Shown piece by piece: positions 17,122 to 24,334 of a stretch of DNA of 43,315 nt. Source of the stretch: Streptosporangiaceae bacterium. GTDB lineage: Bacteria > Actinomycetota > Actinomycetes > Streptosporangiales > Streptosporangiaceae. The notes under the pieces are model-generated. The model was given only the letters and a program-made list of their open reading frames with translations. It was not told the origin of the DNA and did not search any database. The translations under genes and the position numbers were made by a program. Position 1 is the stretch's first letter. Each line of letters begins with the position of its first letter. The DNA lies in contig JAFARZ010000250.1 of the NCBI GenBank assembly GCA_019245115.1, forward strand, positions 1 through 43,315. Direction: 5' to 3'.

Positions 17122-18178
17122 ACGGGAGCCAGCGGGCCCGGCCGGCCTGGCCGCGCAACGGGCTGCTGCGCTGGAAAACGTTCGCGCTCAGCGCCGCGAT
17201 CAGGACGACGCCGGTGAACATGTCGGCCGCCCACAGCGGCGCGGCCACCAGGCCGAGACCCACGGTGCCGGTGCCCAGCATGAGCACGGCGACGATCGTG
17301 CCCCAGGCGTTGAACCGGCCCTGCTTGAAGACGGTGGCCCCGACGAACAGCGTCGCGAAGGCCGGTAGCAGGTACGAAGTCCCGGCCGTAGGGTCACCCG
17401 AGCTCAGCGACGACGCCAGCATGACACCGGCGAAACCGGAGATCGCGGCCGAGGTGAGAAGCGAGCAGAAGCGCAGCTTACGTACCTTGATGTTGGCCAG
17501 CCGTGCGGCATCCGGGTTGAACCCGGTCGCGTAGAGGCGGCGGCCGGTGGCGGTGTACTCCATGAACAGCCACAAGACGATCGCCAGCGCCAGGACGTAG
17601 TAGACGGGGTAGATGACGCCGCCGAACACCCCCTGGCTCAGGGTCGAGAACGACCCGGCGAGCTTCACGTTGTTGATCGTGTTATCCCCGGTCACGAAGC
17701 TGATGAACGCCTGGACCAGGGAACCCGTGGCCAAAGTGCCGATGAACGAATCGATCCGCATCACCACGACGACGAAGCCGTTGATCACGCCGATCACCAG
17801 CGCGATACCGATCCCGGCCAGCATGGCGAGCCAGATATTCGTGTTGTCCGCGACGATGAGGTGCGCGGCGGTCACGCCCGACAGCGACATGACGTAGGCG
17901 AACGACAGGTCGAATGTCCGGGTGGACAGCGGGACGATCAGCGCGAGCGCGGCCAGCCCGGTTATCGCGTTGTTGTCGAGGACCTGCTTGATCGTGGCCA
18001 CGCGCGGAAACGTCTGCGGGGCCCAGATGGAGAACACGACGCAGATCACGACCAGCACGTACACCGCGCCGATGTTCCGGACGCTCAGGCCGGAGCGCCA
18101 GTCGACGCGGCGAGCGGGCACGCTAGGGGCGGGCCCCGGATCCGCCACATCGCGCTCGGCTGGCAGCTGAGTTGTCAT
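17081..18178 (-). CDS. ABC transporter permease, CUT2 (RbsC/AraH) family
   Basis: The 365-residue membrane protein has about nine to ten hydrophobic segments and family signatures such as LSTRTFDLSFAYVMSLSGV, INGFVVVVMRIDSFIGTLATGSL, YATGFNPDAARLANIKVRKLRF and FAGVMLASSLSSGDPTAGTSYLLPAFATLFVGAT. Permeases of this family form a homodimer with an RbsA-type ATPase. The ATG (18178) overlaps the ATPase stop (ATGA), so the two are co-translated. Its last 13 codons are antisense to the end of the PP2C gene, and the basic C-terminal tail (after about residue 325) is longer than usual, so its original stop may have moved. Confidence 0.92.
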   Translation of the reverse strand: MTTQLPAERDVADPGPAPSVPARRVDWRSGLSVRNIGAVYVLVVICVVFSIWAPQTFPRVATIKQVLDNNAITGLAALALIVPLSTRTFDLSFAYVMSLSGVTAAHLIVADNTNIWLAMLAGIGIALVIGVINGFVVVVMRIDSFIGTLATGSLVQAFISFVTGDNTINNVKLAGSFSTLSQGVFGGVIYPVYYVLALAIVLWLFMEYTATGRRLYATGFNPDAARLANIKVRKLRFCSLLTSAAISGFAGVMLASSLSSGDPTAGTSYLLPAFATLFVGATVFKQGRFNAWGTIVAVLMLGTGTVGLGLVAAPLWAADMFTGVVLIAALSANVFQRSSPLRGQAGRARWLPFRYGSPGSGRAPR

Positions 18179-19887
18179 ACCTGCTGCTCCGTCTCTTCCA
18201 TCGCGTGCAGTAGCGCCTGCTCGGTGATCTTCCGGCCAGCCAGTTCGCGGACCACACGCCCGTTGCACATGACGAGCACCCTGGTGCATATGGCCAGCAG
18301 GTCGCCGGTGTCGGACGAGGAAACCACCAGCGACAGCCCGGCCCTGGCCCGGTCGGCGATGAACTCATAAATGGCCTGACGGGTCCCGACATCCACACCG
18401 GCGGTGGGCTCGCACAGCACCAGCACGCGCGGGTCCCGCGCCAGGCAGCGCGCCATCATCACCTTCTGCTGATTGCCGCCGCTCAGCGTCGTGATCAGCG
18501 CGTCCGAGCCCGCTGCCTTCACCGAGATCGCATCCATCCACTGGGCGGTGAGCTGGCGCTCCGGCCGCCGGCGCAGCCAGCCGAACCTGCGGAACCGGTC
18601 CAGCACGGAAATCGTGAGGTTCTCAGCGACGCTGAACTCGCTGATCACCGCCTCCCGGGCGCGATCAGCCGGGACAATGGCTATGTCGAACGAGGCGGAT
18701 TTACGCACCGGCAGCCAGCCCTGACCGACCAGCTCGATCTGGCCGACGGCGCCGGCCAGCGAGCCCGCCAGGGCATACGGAAGCTCGTCGCGCCCGGAGC
18801 CGGGCAGGCCCGCGACGCCAAGGACCTCGCCTTCGCGCAACTCAATGTCCACGCCCTGGAGGAAGTGGCCACGGAGATCCCTGGCTCGAAGCACCACAGG
18901 CCGTTCGTTATCAGGTTTAAGTACGGCACGGTAACCTGCGTCCACGTCCGCGCCTACCATCAACTCGGCCAGGGCCTGGACATCCAGGCCCTCTACCGCG
19001 CGGGTCGTTACCACTCGTCCGCCGCGCAGCACGGTGACCCGGTCCGCCAGCGCGAAGACCTCGTCGAGCCGGTGCGAAACATACAGGATGCCGGTCCCCT
19101 GGTCCCTGATGTTCTTGATGAGCTCCTGCAGCCTGGCGACATCGTGCGGCGGCAGCACGGCGGTCGGCTCGTCGAGGACAAGCAGTCCCGGGGCGTCTTG
19201 GCCTTGGCCTTGGTGTTGCCAGCCGACCAGGGCGGCGGCGATGGCCACGACGGTCCGCTGCACGGGCGTGGCCTCGGCCAGCGGTCTGTGCAGGTCGAGA
19301 TCGAGGCCGAACCGGGCGAGCAGTTCCCTGGTGGCTTCGGCCTGTGCCTTCCAGCGGATCTGCCTGAGCGGGCCTACCATGAACTCGCTGCGCAGCGCGA
19401 GGTTGTCGACCGCGCCGAGCTCGAGGAACAGGCCGAGGTCCTGGTGTACGAACCTGAGCCGGTGATGGCGGCTCAGGTTCGCGGGCGCGGCCAGATCCAC
19501 CGGCTCGCCGTTCAGCCAGGCGCGCGCGCCCGGATCCGCGTGGTGGTACCCGGCGAGAACCTTGATGAGCGTGGACTTTCCGGAGCCGTTCTGCCCCACG
19601 AGCGCGTGGATCTCGCCCGGGGCGACCTCCAGGTCGACGTGGTCGAGCGCCACGGTGCCGGGAAAGGTCTTGGACACCCCGGTGATCTTGAGCAGCGGCG
19701 GGGCCTCGGACGGCTCGGGTGGTGCGGATGTTGAGCGCTGGGTTTCCGCGGGGCGCTGGGTTTCCGGATGGCGCGGGGTTTCCGGAGGTGGGGGTTCAGG
19801 GTGTGAGGTTTGCGGGGGTGAGGTTTGCGGGGGTGAGGTTTCTGGGGGTGAGGTTTCCGAGGCCGGGCCCGCGGCGGCGGAATCCAT
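18175..19887 (-). CDS. ABC transporter ATP-binding protein, RbsA-type double ATPase
   Basis: This 570-residue protein has two nucleotide-binding domains. The N-terminal 65 residues are a Pro/Thr/Glu-rich low-complexity segment with ETSPPQTSPP-type repeats, not part of the family. Domain 1 has Walker A GQNGSGKST (98-106) and Walker B LLVLDEPTAV, but the signature position reads ATPVQRTVV, far from LSxxQ. Domain 2 has the degenerate Walker A usual for the family (GLPGSGRDEL), a perfect signature LSGGNQQKV, and a Walker B reading LVLCEPTAGVD, with Cys492 in place of the Mg-coordinating Asp. So both composite sites are altered. It is translationally coupled to the permease. The ATG at 19887 has GGAGGA upstream. 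It powers uptake with the permease and the binding protein at 13401. Confidence 0.92.
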   Translation of the reverse strand: MDSAAAGPASETSPPETSPPQTSPPQTSHPEPPPPETPRHPETQRPAETQRSTSAPPEPSEAPPLLKITGVSKTFPGTVALDHVDLEVAPGEIHALVGQNGSGKSTLIKVLAGYHHADPGARAWLNGEPVDLAAPANLSRHHRLRFVHQDLGLFLELGAVDNLALRSEFMVGPLRQIRWKAQAEATRELLARFGLDLDLHRPLAEATPVQRTVVAIAAALVGWQHQGQGQDAPGLLVLDEPTAVLPPHDVARLQELIKNIRDQGTGILYVSHRLDEVFALADRVTVLRGGRVVTTRAVEGLDVQALAELMVGADVDAGYRAVLKPDNERPVVLRARDLRGHFLQGVDIELREGEVLGVAGLPGSGRDELPYALAGSLAGAVGQIELVGQGWLPVRKSASFDIAIVPADRAREAVISEFSVAENLTISVLDRFRRFGWLRRRPERQLTAQWMDAISVKAAGSDALITTLSGGNQQKVMMARCLARDPRVLVLCEPTAGVDVGTRQAIYEFIADRARAGLSLVVSSSDTGDLLAICTRVLVMCNGRVVRELAGRKITEQALLHAMEETEQQV

Positions 19888-19942
19888 GCTCACGCTCCTC
19901 CATCGGGGCCTCGGGCGACCAGCAGTGCTCAATAACTGACAT

Positions 19943-19972
19943 ATCATATGCATAGATTTTGGAGCTGGTCAA
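19943..19972 (-). promoter_or_regulatory. Predicted promoter of the ABC ATPase-permease operon
   Basis: On the minus strand: TTGACC (19967-19972), 18 bases, TATGAT (19943-19948), about 55 bases before the start codon. The block TATGATATGT is identical to the binding-protein promoter, suggesting common control of the split importer. Confidence 0.5.
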
Positions 19973-20052
19973 CGCGCCTTGGCGGTCGGTTCGTCCAGGT
20001 GATGCGCTTGGTTGGCTGGTGGGCGGGGTGGCCTTTGGCAACGGCTCGCGGT

Positions 20053-20301
20053 TCGCGTCCGCGTCCGCCGGCGCGGGGTCCGCCGGCGCGGGGTCCGCCG
20101 GCGGACGGTCCGATGACGGATGGTATGCGGCGCGTGGTCTGCGGCGCGCGGCGGCAACGCTTGCGGTCGGCGGCACGCGGCGCGGCGCGGCGGCAACAGC
20201 TTGCCGTTCGCGGCCTGGCGGTAACGGTCCGCGGTCCGCGGTCCCGGCCACCGGCCACCGGCTGCCGGCTGCCGGCCGCCGGCCGCCGGCGCCGGCGCCG
20301 G
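20053..20301. repeat. GC-rich simple-sequence repeats
   Basis: Three adjoining units of the type GTCCGCCGGCGCGG occur near 20055-20105, and runs of GCCGGC/CACCGGC-type hexamers fill about 20245-20301. These can fold into many alternative hairpins and are prone to slippage. Apparent proteins read through them are low-complexity and are not called. Confidence 0.6.
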
Positions 20302-20337
20302 CTAAAGAGATTGGAGGTCCAGGGTTAGGGGGCCGCA

Positions 20338-20421
20338 GCGACATGAATGGCGCCATCCATCCGGGTGCGCGTCCGGATTGTCCATGCTGAGCGACATCGA
20401 CGGCGCCATCGATGTGGGTGC
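20338..20421. repeat. 31-bp imperfect direct repeat with palindromic cores
   Basis: Copy 1 is 20338-20368 and copy 2 is 20391-20421; they match at 25 of 31 positions, sharing GCGACAT, GGCGCCATC and GGGTGC blocks. Each has the core GGCGCC in a dyad; copy 2 reads CATCGACGGCGCCATCGATG, palindromic except for one base pair. The copies are 53 bases apart, about five helical turns, so two dimers could bind the same DNA face. No adjacent gene is evident as target. Confidence 0.55.
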
Positions 20422-20880
20422 AGGCACGGCCCAGGCCTTTGCCCTCACCTCCACCTCGCCCCATACAGCGCGGAAATTACGTGCTAAGTGGAAATTTGCG
20501 CGTCGTATTCGTACACTTTATTTCCGGCCAGCATGGATGTTCCGCTTTAATCCGCATCCCGTTCGGGACTCACCGGACATTCAGGGCAACCCGCGAGCGA
20601 CGGGAAGCCACGACTTCGATTCGTAACTGGCCACGCATCCTCTCAGTTGACAGACGCTAGCCTTTCAGGCTCAGTAATTGGGCTGGACCGGGTTCGTGGC
20701 GGCGGGTGCCGGCCGGCCGCGGGCGAGATGAGCACCGCGCGGCCACTCGCGGACCGTTATACCCCGAATGTGAGTTAACCGAGTTTATCGTGCCATGAGC
20801 AGTCGCCGGTTTTGCCGGATTGGACCGTTATGTGGGCGGCCGGCGTGCTGGACGAGGCGGAACAAAAGGGCCCCGCGGAA

Positions 20881-20909
20881 GAAAGGGCGCTGGTTTCCGG
20901 CGCCTTTTC
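20881..20909 (+). terminator. Possible terminator-like hairpin
   Basis: Arms GAAAGGGCGC (20881-20890) and GCGCCTTTTC (20900-20909) pair with one mismatch around a 9-base loop, ending in four T residues. It resembles an intrinsic terminator, although no transcript is known to enter from either side. Confidence 0.25.
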
Positions 20910-20997
20910 CTCCCGGGAGCTCCTATCTTCCACGAGTGGCTGGCCCACGTGTCCGTTATGCGATGAAATGTGTGGCTCATCAGGCGAGCGCCGCATG

Positions 20998-21060
20998 TTA
21001 GCGAAGACGGCATAGCCGACATGCCGGAAACGTGCACAATTCCGGAATGCCTACATTGGC
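20998..21060. repeat. Dispersed hairpin-bearing repeat, copy 2
   Basis: It matches 143-203: the block beginning TTAGCGAAGACGGCAT, then GCCGACAT, CCGGAAAC, a variable loop, and TTCCGGAATG followed by CTACATTGGC. Arms are CATGCCGGAA and TTCCGGAATG. Each copy has one arm mismatch, and copy 1's left arm is the exact complement of copy 2's right arm. Confidence 0.6.
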
Positions 21061-21160
21061 AAGTAACTGTCCAGGCCAATCGGACTCATATGCCGTCCCG
21101 TTGCGACCGGGCTGAGCATATCGTGAAATGTCGGGCATCAGTGCGGGCGCGGGGACAGGA

Positions 21161-21357
21161 GACGGCGCGGTTCAAGGGTAACGGGCAGCGCGGGAACAGA
21201 AGACAGCGCGGGTCAGGGCAACGGGCAGCACGGGAACAGGACAGCGCGGGTCGGGTAACGGCCAGCGCGGACGGGAGATGGCGCGGTTCAAGGGTAACGG
21301 CCAGCGCGGGAACAGGAGACAGCGCGGGTCAAGGGTAAGCAGCCAGCGCGGGGAGGG
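21161..21357. repeat. Degenerate tandem array, about five units of 37-41 bp
   Basis: Units start near 21161, 21202, 21240, 21277 and 21318. Each follows the pattern GACAGCGCGGGTCAAGGG, TAACGG, CAGCGCGGGAACAGGA with substitutions and small deletions. It ends about 25 bases before the stop of the GntR gene. There are no unique spacers, so it is a minisatellite and not a CRISPR. Confidence 0.8.
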
Positions 21358-21382
21358 GCGCCCGGGGCTTGAGGCTATGGAC

Positions 21383-22120
21383 TTAGCCAGGTTGGCGGTC
21401 CCAGGTGATTACCTGGTCCAGGACTTCGGGGAATTTGCGCTGGGCGTAGGTGGCGTAGGCCTCGATGTGCTCGCGCATCCGCTCCAGCGAAGCCTGCGGG
21501 TCACGTACCGCCAGTGCGGCGTAGATCTCCTCGTGGGCCTTGAGGATGGCAACCCGGCGATGCCTGGGATAGTCGATGCCGATCACCGTGCCGTCCAGGA
21601 TGTCGAGCAGCGAGTCCACGATGTAGGAGAACAGCACGTTGCCCGACGACCACGCGATGACGTCGTGGAATCGCTTGTTGGAGTCCAGGAACGCGTCCCG
21701 GTCGTCCAGGTAGTCGCGCATCTGGTCAACGGTCAGCCGGACTTCCCCCAGCGCCTCATCGGTGATGCGCTGAGCCGCGAGCTGGCTGGTCATCGGCTCC
21801 ATGGCGGTCCGGACCTCGACGATCGACCGGTAGGTCGCATGGTTCAGCTGCATCAGCAGCTGCAAGGTGCTGGCCAGATGCGAAGGCGCCGGGTTGAGCA
21901 GGATGGGACCGCCTCCGGGCCCGGGCTTGAGCGCGATGACGCCCTGGAATTCCAGCAGCCGGAGCGCCTCGCGCAGCGTGCCGCGACCGGTTTCGTATGT
22001 TTCAAGCATCACGCGCTCGGGCGGCAGCAGGTCGCCGGGTTGCATCCCCTTGCGCACCACGTCGCGCATCACGCGCTGGGCGACAAGCAGCGCCGCCTTT
22101 GGCGGACGGCTGCCCGCCAT
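21383..22120 (-). CDS. GntR-family regulator with FCD domain (FadR subfamily)
   Basis: A 245-residue regulator. The N-terminal winged helix (about 5-75) shows KAALLVAQRVMRDVVRKGMQPGDLLPPERVMLETYETGRGTLREALRLLEFQGVI, the classical GntR pattern. The C-terminal part is an all-helical FCD ligand domain, including VEVRTAMEPMTSQLAA, FHDVIAWSSGN and AHEEIYAALAVRDPQASLERMREHI; FCD domains usually bind carboxylic acids or metal. It is divergent from the crotonase operon with a 205-base gap, so it probably represses that operon and itself until an acid or acyl-CoA binds. I use ATG 22120; GTG at 22156 has a better ribosome site (GGAGG at 4-5 bases) and would add 12 residues. Confidence 0.9.
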   Translation of the reverse strand: MAGSRPPKAALLVAQRVMRDVVRKGMQPGDLLPPERVMLETYETGRGTLREALRLLEFQGVIALKPGPGGGPILLNPAPSHLASTLQLLMQLNHATYRSIVEVRTAMEPMTSQLAAQRITDEALGEVRLTVDQMRDYLDDRDAFLDSNKRFHDVIAWSSGNVLFSYIVDSLLDILDGTVIGIDYPRHRRVAILKAHEEIYAALAVRDPQASLERMREHIEAYATYAQRKFPEVLDQVITWDRQPG

Positions 22121-22325
22121 CGTGGAGCCCCGGCTGTCAAGCCGTCCAGCGGGCACCAGACCTCCAAGGAGAATGGCCCTCCCATGCGGACGGGGGCCGG
22201 CCACCGGAAAACCTATCGTTGTGCAAGATTAGCATCTATTACCCGCCAACGGGCACGCTCCGCAGCAAGAGCGGTCCGGACAGTCAACGAAACGATCAAC
22301 GAAACGATTAACGAGAGGAGCAACC
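22121..22325. promoter_or_regulatory. Divergent control region of the GntR gene and the crotonase operon
   Basis: It contains TTGTGCAA (about 22219-22226), a small dyad that could be a GntR site, and a tandem repeat of TCAACGAAACGA (22282-22305, with a third diverged unit to about 22313) just before the GAGGAG ribosome site of the crotonase gene. The repeat is at the right place to act as an operator or to influence translation. Confidence 0.35.
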
Positions 22326-23090
22326 GTGACCGAAGTGGTTGTCGAGCAGCGCGGACCAGCGACCTGGATCCGGCTCTGCGCGCCCCAGCGCCGCAACGCC
22401 TACGACCCGCCGATGGCCGCCGCCATCACCGAGGCGGTCGAGAACAGCACCGGCTCGCACGCCGTGGTGATCACCGGGTCGCAGGGCAGCTTCTGCGCGG
22501 GCGGATCGCTCGGCCAGCTCAGCGAGCCCACAACTACCGAGATGCGAGCGCTGTACCGGGCCTCGCTGAAGCTGTTCGACGCCATCAGGCAGTGCCCGCG
22601 ACCGGTGATCGCGGCGGTCAACGGTCCCGCCGCCGGCGGCGGCAACGAACTGGTCGTCGCCTGCGACCTGGCGATCGCGGGGCGCTCGGCCACGTTCGGG
22701 CAGACCGGACCTCGGGTGGGCAGCGCACCGGTCACCGGCGCGACGAACGTGATGAGCCTTCAGATCGGCGAGAAGAAGGCGAAGGAGCTGTTCCTCCTGT
22801 GCCGCCGGTACACCGCCGAGCAGGCCCTGGCGATGGGGCTGATCAACGAGGTCGTGGACGACGAAGACGTGGAGCCGGCCGCCGAGCGGTGGTGCGCGGA
22901 GATCGCCGCCTTGAGCCCGCGCTACCTGGAGATCGCGAAGATCAGCTCGAACATCTGGTGGAACGCGGCCCGCGATTCCTTCTCCACCGGCGTCGGCATG
23001 CTGATGCAGGCCGTTGGCAGCGCCGACATGATCGAGGGCGCCACCGCGTTCCTCGGCAAGCGCAAGCCCGCGTTCCCAGCCCCGTCCTGA
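22326..23090 (+). CDS. Enoyl-CoA hydratase/isomerase family protein, MenB/BadI-like
   Basis: The 254-residue crotonase has oxyanion-hole motifs CAGG (57-60) and AAGGGNEL (102-109). The segment FGQTGPRVGS (124-133), GEKKAKELFLLCRRYTAEQALAMGLINEVV is much closer to naphthoate synthase (MenB) and 2-ketocyclohexanecarboxyl-CoA hydrolase (BadI) than to standard enoyl-CoA hydratases, and the two usual hydratase glutamates are missing. MenB/BadI members make or break C-C bonds in ring systems. No men genes are around, so a catabolic ring-opening or retro-Claisen role is more likely (inference). GTG start at 22326 with GAGGAG 6 bases upstream. It heads a plus-strand operon with the dehydrogenase, lyase and CoA-transferase. 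Confidence 0.9.
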   Translation: MTEVVVEQRGPATWIRLCAPQRRNAYDPPMAAAITEAVENSTGSHAVVITGSQGSFCAGGSLGQLSEPTTTEMRALYRASLKLFDAIRQCPRPVIAAVNGPAAGGGNELVVACDLAIAGRSATFGQTGPRVGSAPVTGATNVMSLQIGEKKAKELFLLCRRYTAEQALAMGLINEVVDDEDVEPAAERWCAEIAALSPRYLEIAKISSNIWWNAARDSFSTGVGMLMQAVGSADMIEGATAFLGKRKPAFPAPS

Positions 23091-23138
23091 AGCCCCCGCA
23101 GCCATACCTGGCGACCCGGCCGCTAAATCATGCATACT

Positions 23139-23152
23139 AATATCATGATATT
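23139..23152. promoter_or_regulatory. Perfect 14-bp palindrome before the acyl-CoA dehydrogenase
   Basis: AATATCATGATATT lies in a 71-base A/T-rich gap between the crotonase and dehydrogenase genes, about 10 bases before the start. It is a good operator candidate and suggests that the dehydrogenase also has its own regulated promoter. Confidence 0.45.
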
Positions 23153-23161
23153 GAGAGGCTG

Positions 23162-24331
23162 GTGGCCGTGACTGAAGACTCCCGTGACGATCACGCCCGG
23201 CAGCTCGCCGCGGTGGCGGCCGATATCGCGCGTCAGCGGTATGCCCCGCGGGCCGCGGCCTGGGACGCCGAGCGCAAGGCTTTCCCGCAAGAGGAGCGGC
23301 GCTATCTCGGCTCGCTGGGACTGCTCGGGATCTGCCTTCCCGAGCAGTTCGGCGGCTCCGGCGCGCCCCTGCTCGACGCGCTGATCGTCATCGAAGAGCT
23401 GGCCAAGGAGTGCATGCCGGCCGCGTTCCAGGTGTTCGAGGCGAACACCGGACCGGCCAGGGTCCTGTCCCTGATCGGCTCGGAGGAACTCCAGCACCGT
23501 TTCCTGCCCGGCGTCATCACCGGCGAGATCTCGATCGCCCTGGCGATCTCCGAGCCCGACGCGGGTTCGGCGGCGACCGACATCACCACCCGGGCCAAGT
23601 ATGCCGACGGCGCCTACACCATCAACGGCGCGAAACGCTGGACCTCCAACGGCGGCGAGGCGGACGCCTACCTCGTGTACACAAGGCTGTCCGACGAACC
23701 GGGCTCGAAAGGAATCGGCGCGCTCATCGTGGAGGCGGACCGCCCCGGGGTGAGCTTCGGCGCGCGCGAGCGGCTGATGGGTTTCCGGGGCATCCCCTCG
23801 GCTGACGTCAGGTTCGACGACGTGGTCGTGCCCGCGGGCAACCTGGTGGCCGGCCCGGGCGAGTTCAAGGAACTGTTCCGTGCCTTCGCCATCGAGCGGC
23901 TCGGCAACTCCACCATGAGCCTGGCCATCGGCCAGGCCGCGCTGGACCGTACGGTCTCCTACGTCCAGGAGCGAATCCAGTTCGGCAAGCAGCTGATCGA
24001 GTTCCAGAGCGTGCAGATGACCCTGGCGGACATGGTTCTCCAGGTGGAGGCGGCCCGGCTGCTGATCGAGCGGGCCGCCCGCACCGCCGGGACCGGGCTG
24101 CCCGACCCGCTCGAGGTGTCGCTGGCCAAGTGCATGGCCAATGAGATGGCCAAACGCGTATCCGACCTGGCCATGCAACTGCATGGCGGGAACGGGTACA
24201 CCGAGGACTACGGGCTGGAACGCCTGCACCGGGACGCGCACGGCTGGGCGGTGGCCGGCGGCACGCCGGCGATGCAGCGCATCCGCATAGTCTCTGAGCT
24301 GCTGGGCCGTCACTTCGACCAAAGGCGGTGA
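23162..24331 (+). CDS. Acyl-CoA dehydrogenase
   Basis: The 389-residue flavoenzyme has the standard three-part fold: ALAISEPDAGSAATD and KRWTSNGGEADAYLV for FAD and substrate, QFGKQLIEFQSVQ, and MQLHGGNGYTEDYGLERLHRD. The usual C-terminal base motif (YEGT) is replaced by AGGT, so that Glu is absent. Glu245 (FAIERLGNS) sits where isovaleryl-CoA and long-chain dehydrogenases carry their base (Glu254-type). This suggests a branched or bulky acyl-CoA substrate (inference). Start GTG at 23162, or GTG at 23168, after GAGAGG. Electrons would go to ETF, not encoded here. It ends 3 bases before the lyase gene. Confidence 0.93.
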   Translation: MAVTEDSRDDHARQLAAVAADIARQRYAPRAAAWDAERKAFPQEERRYLGSLGLLGICLPEQFGGSGAPLLDALIVIEELAKECMPAAFQVFEANTGPARVLSLIGSEELQHRFLPGVITGEISIALAISEPDAGSAATDITTRAKYADGAYTINGAKRWTSNGGEADAYLVYTRLSDEPGSKGIGALIVEADRPGVSFGARERLMGFRGIPSADVRFDDVVVPAGNLVAGPGEFKELFRAFAIERLGNSTMSLAIGQAALDRTVSYVQERIQFGKQLIEFQSVQMTLADMVLQVEAARLLIERAARTAGTGLPDPLEVSLAKCMANEMAKRVSDLAMQLHGGNGYTEDYGLERLHRDAHGWAVAGGTPAMQRIRIVSELLGRHFDQRR

Positions 24332-24334
24332 ACG

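Larger units (their letters stand above)
19973..21382. other. 1.4 kb repeat-rich intergenic region without a convincing gene
   Basis: Open frames here are short, low-complexity (Arg/Pro/Ala) or overlap repeats, and none resembles a family. The region holds, in order: GC-rich simple repeats (about 20053-20301); a 31-bp imperfect direct repeat with palindromic cores (20338-20421); an A/T-richer stretch (about 20460-20680) with no obvious signal; a hairpin with a short T-run (20881-20909); copy 2 of the dispersed hairpin repeat (20998-21060); and a degenerate 37-41-bp tandem array (21161-21357). The lower G/C between 20460 and 21110 is consistent with non-coding or foreign DNA. Confidence 0.6.

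Noticed and set aside
19796..20464. A 222-codon minus-strand frame and several similar frames in the repeat region
   Set aside because: Low-complexity translation of GC-rich repeats, no ribosome site, no family.
21161..21357. CRISPR-like array
   Set aside because: The units are contiguous and degenerate with no unique spacers, and no cas genes are present.
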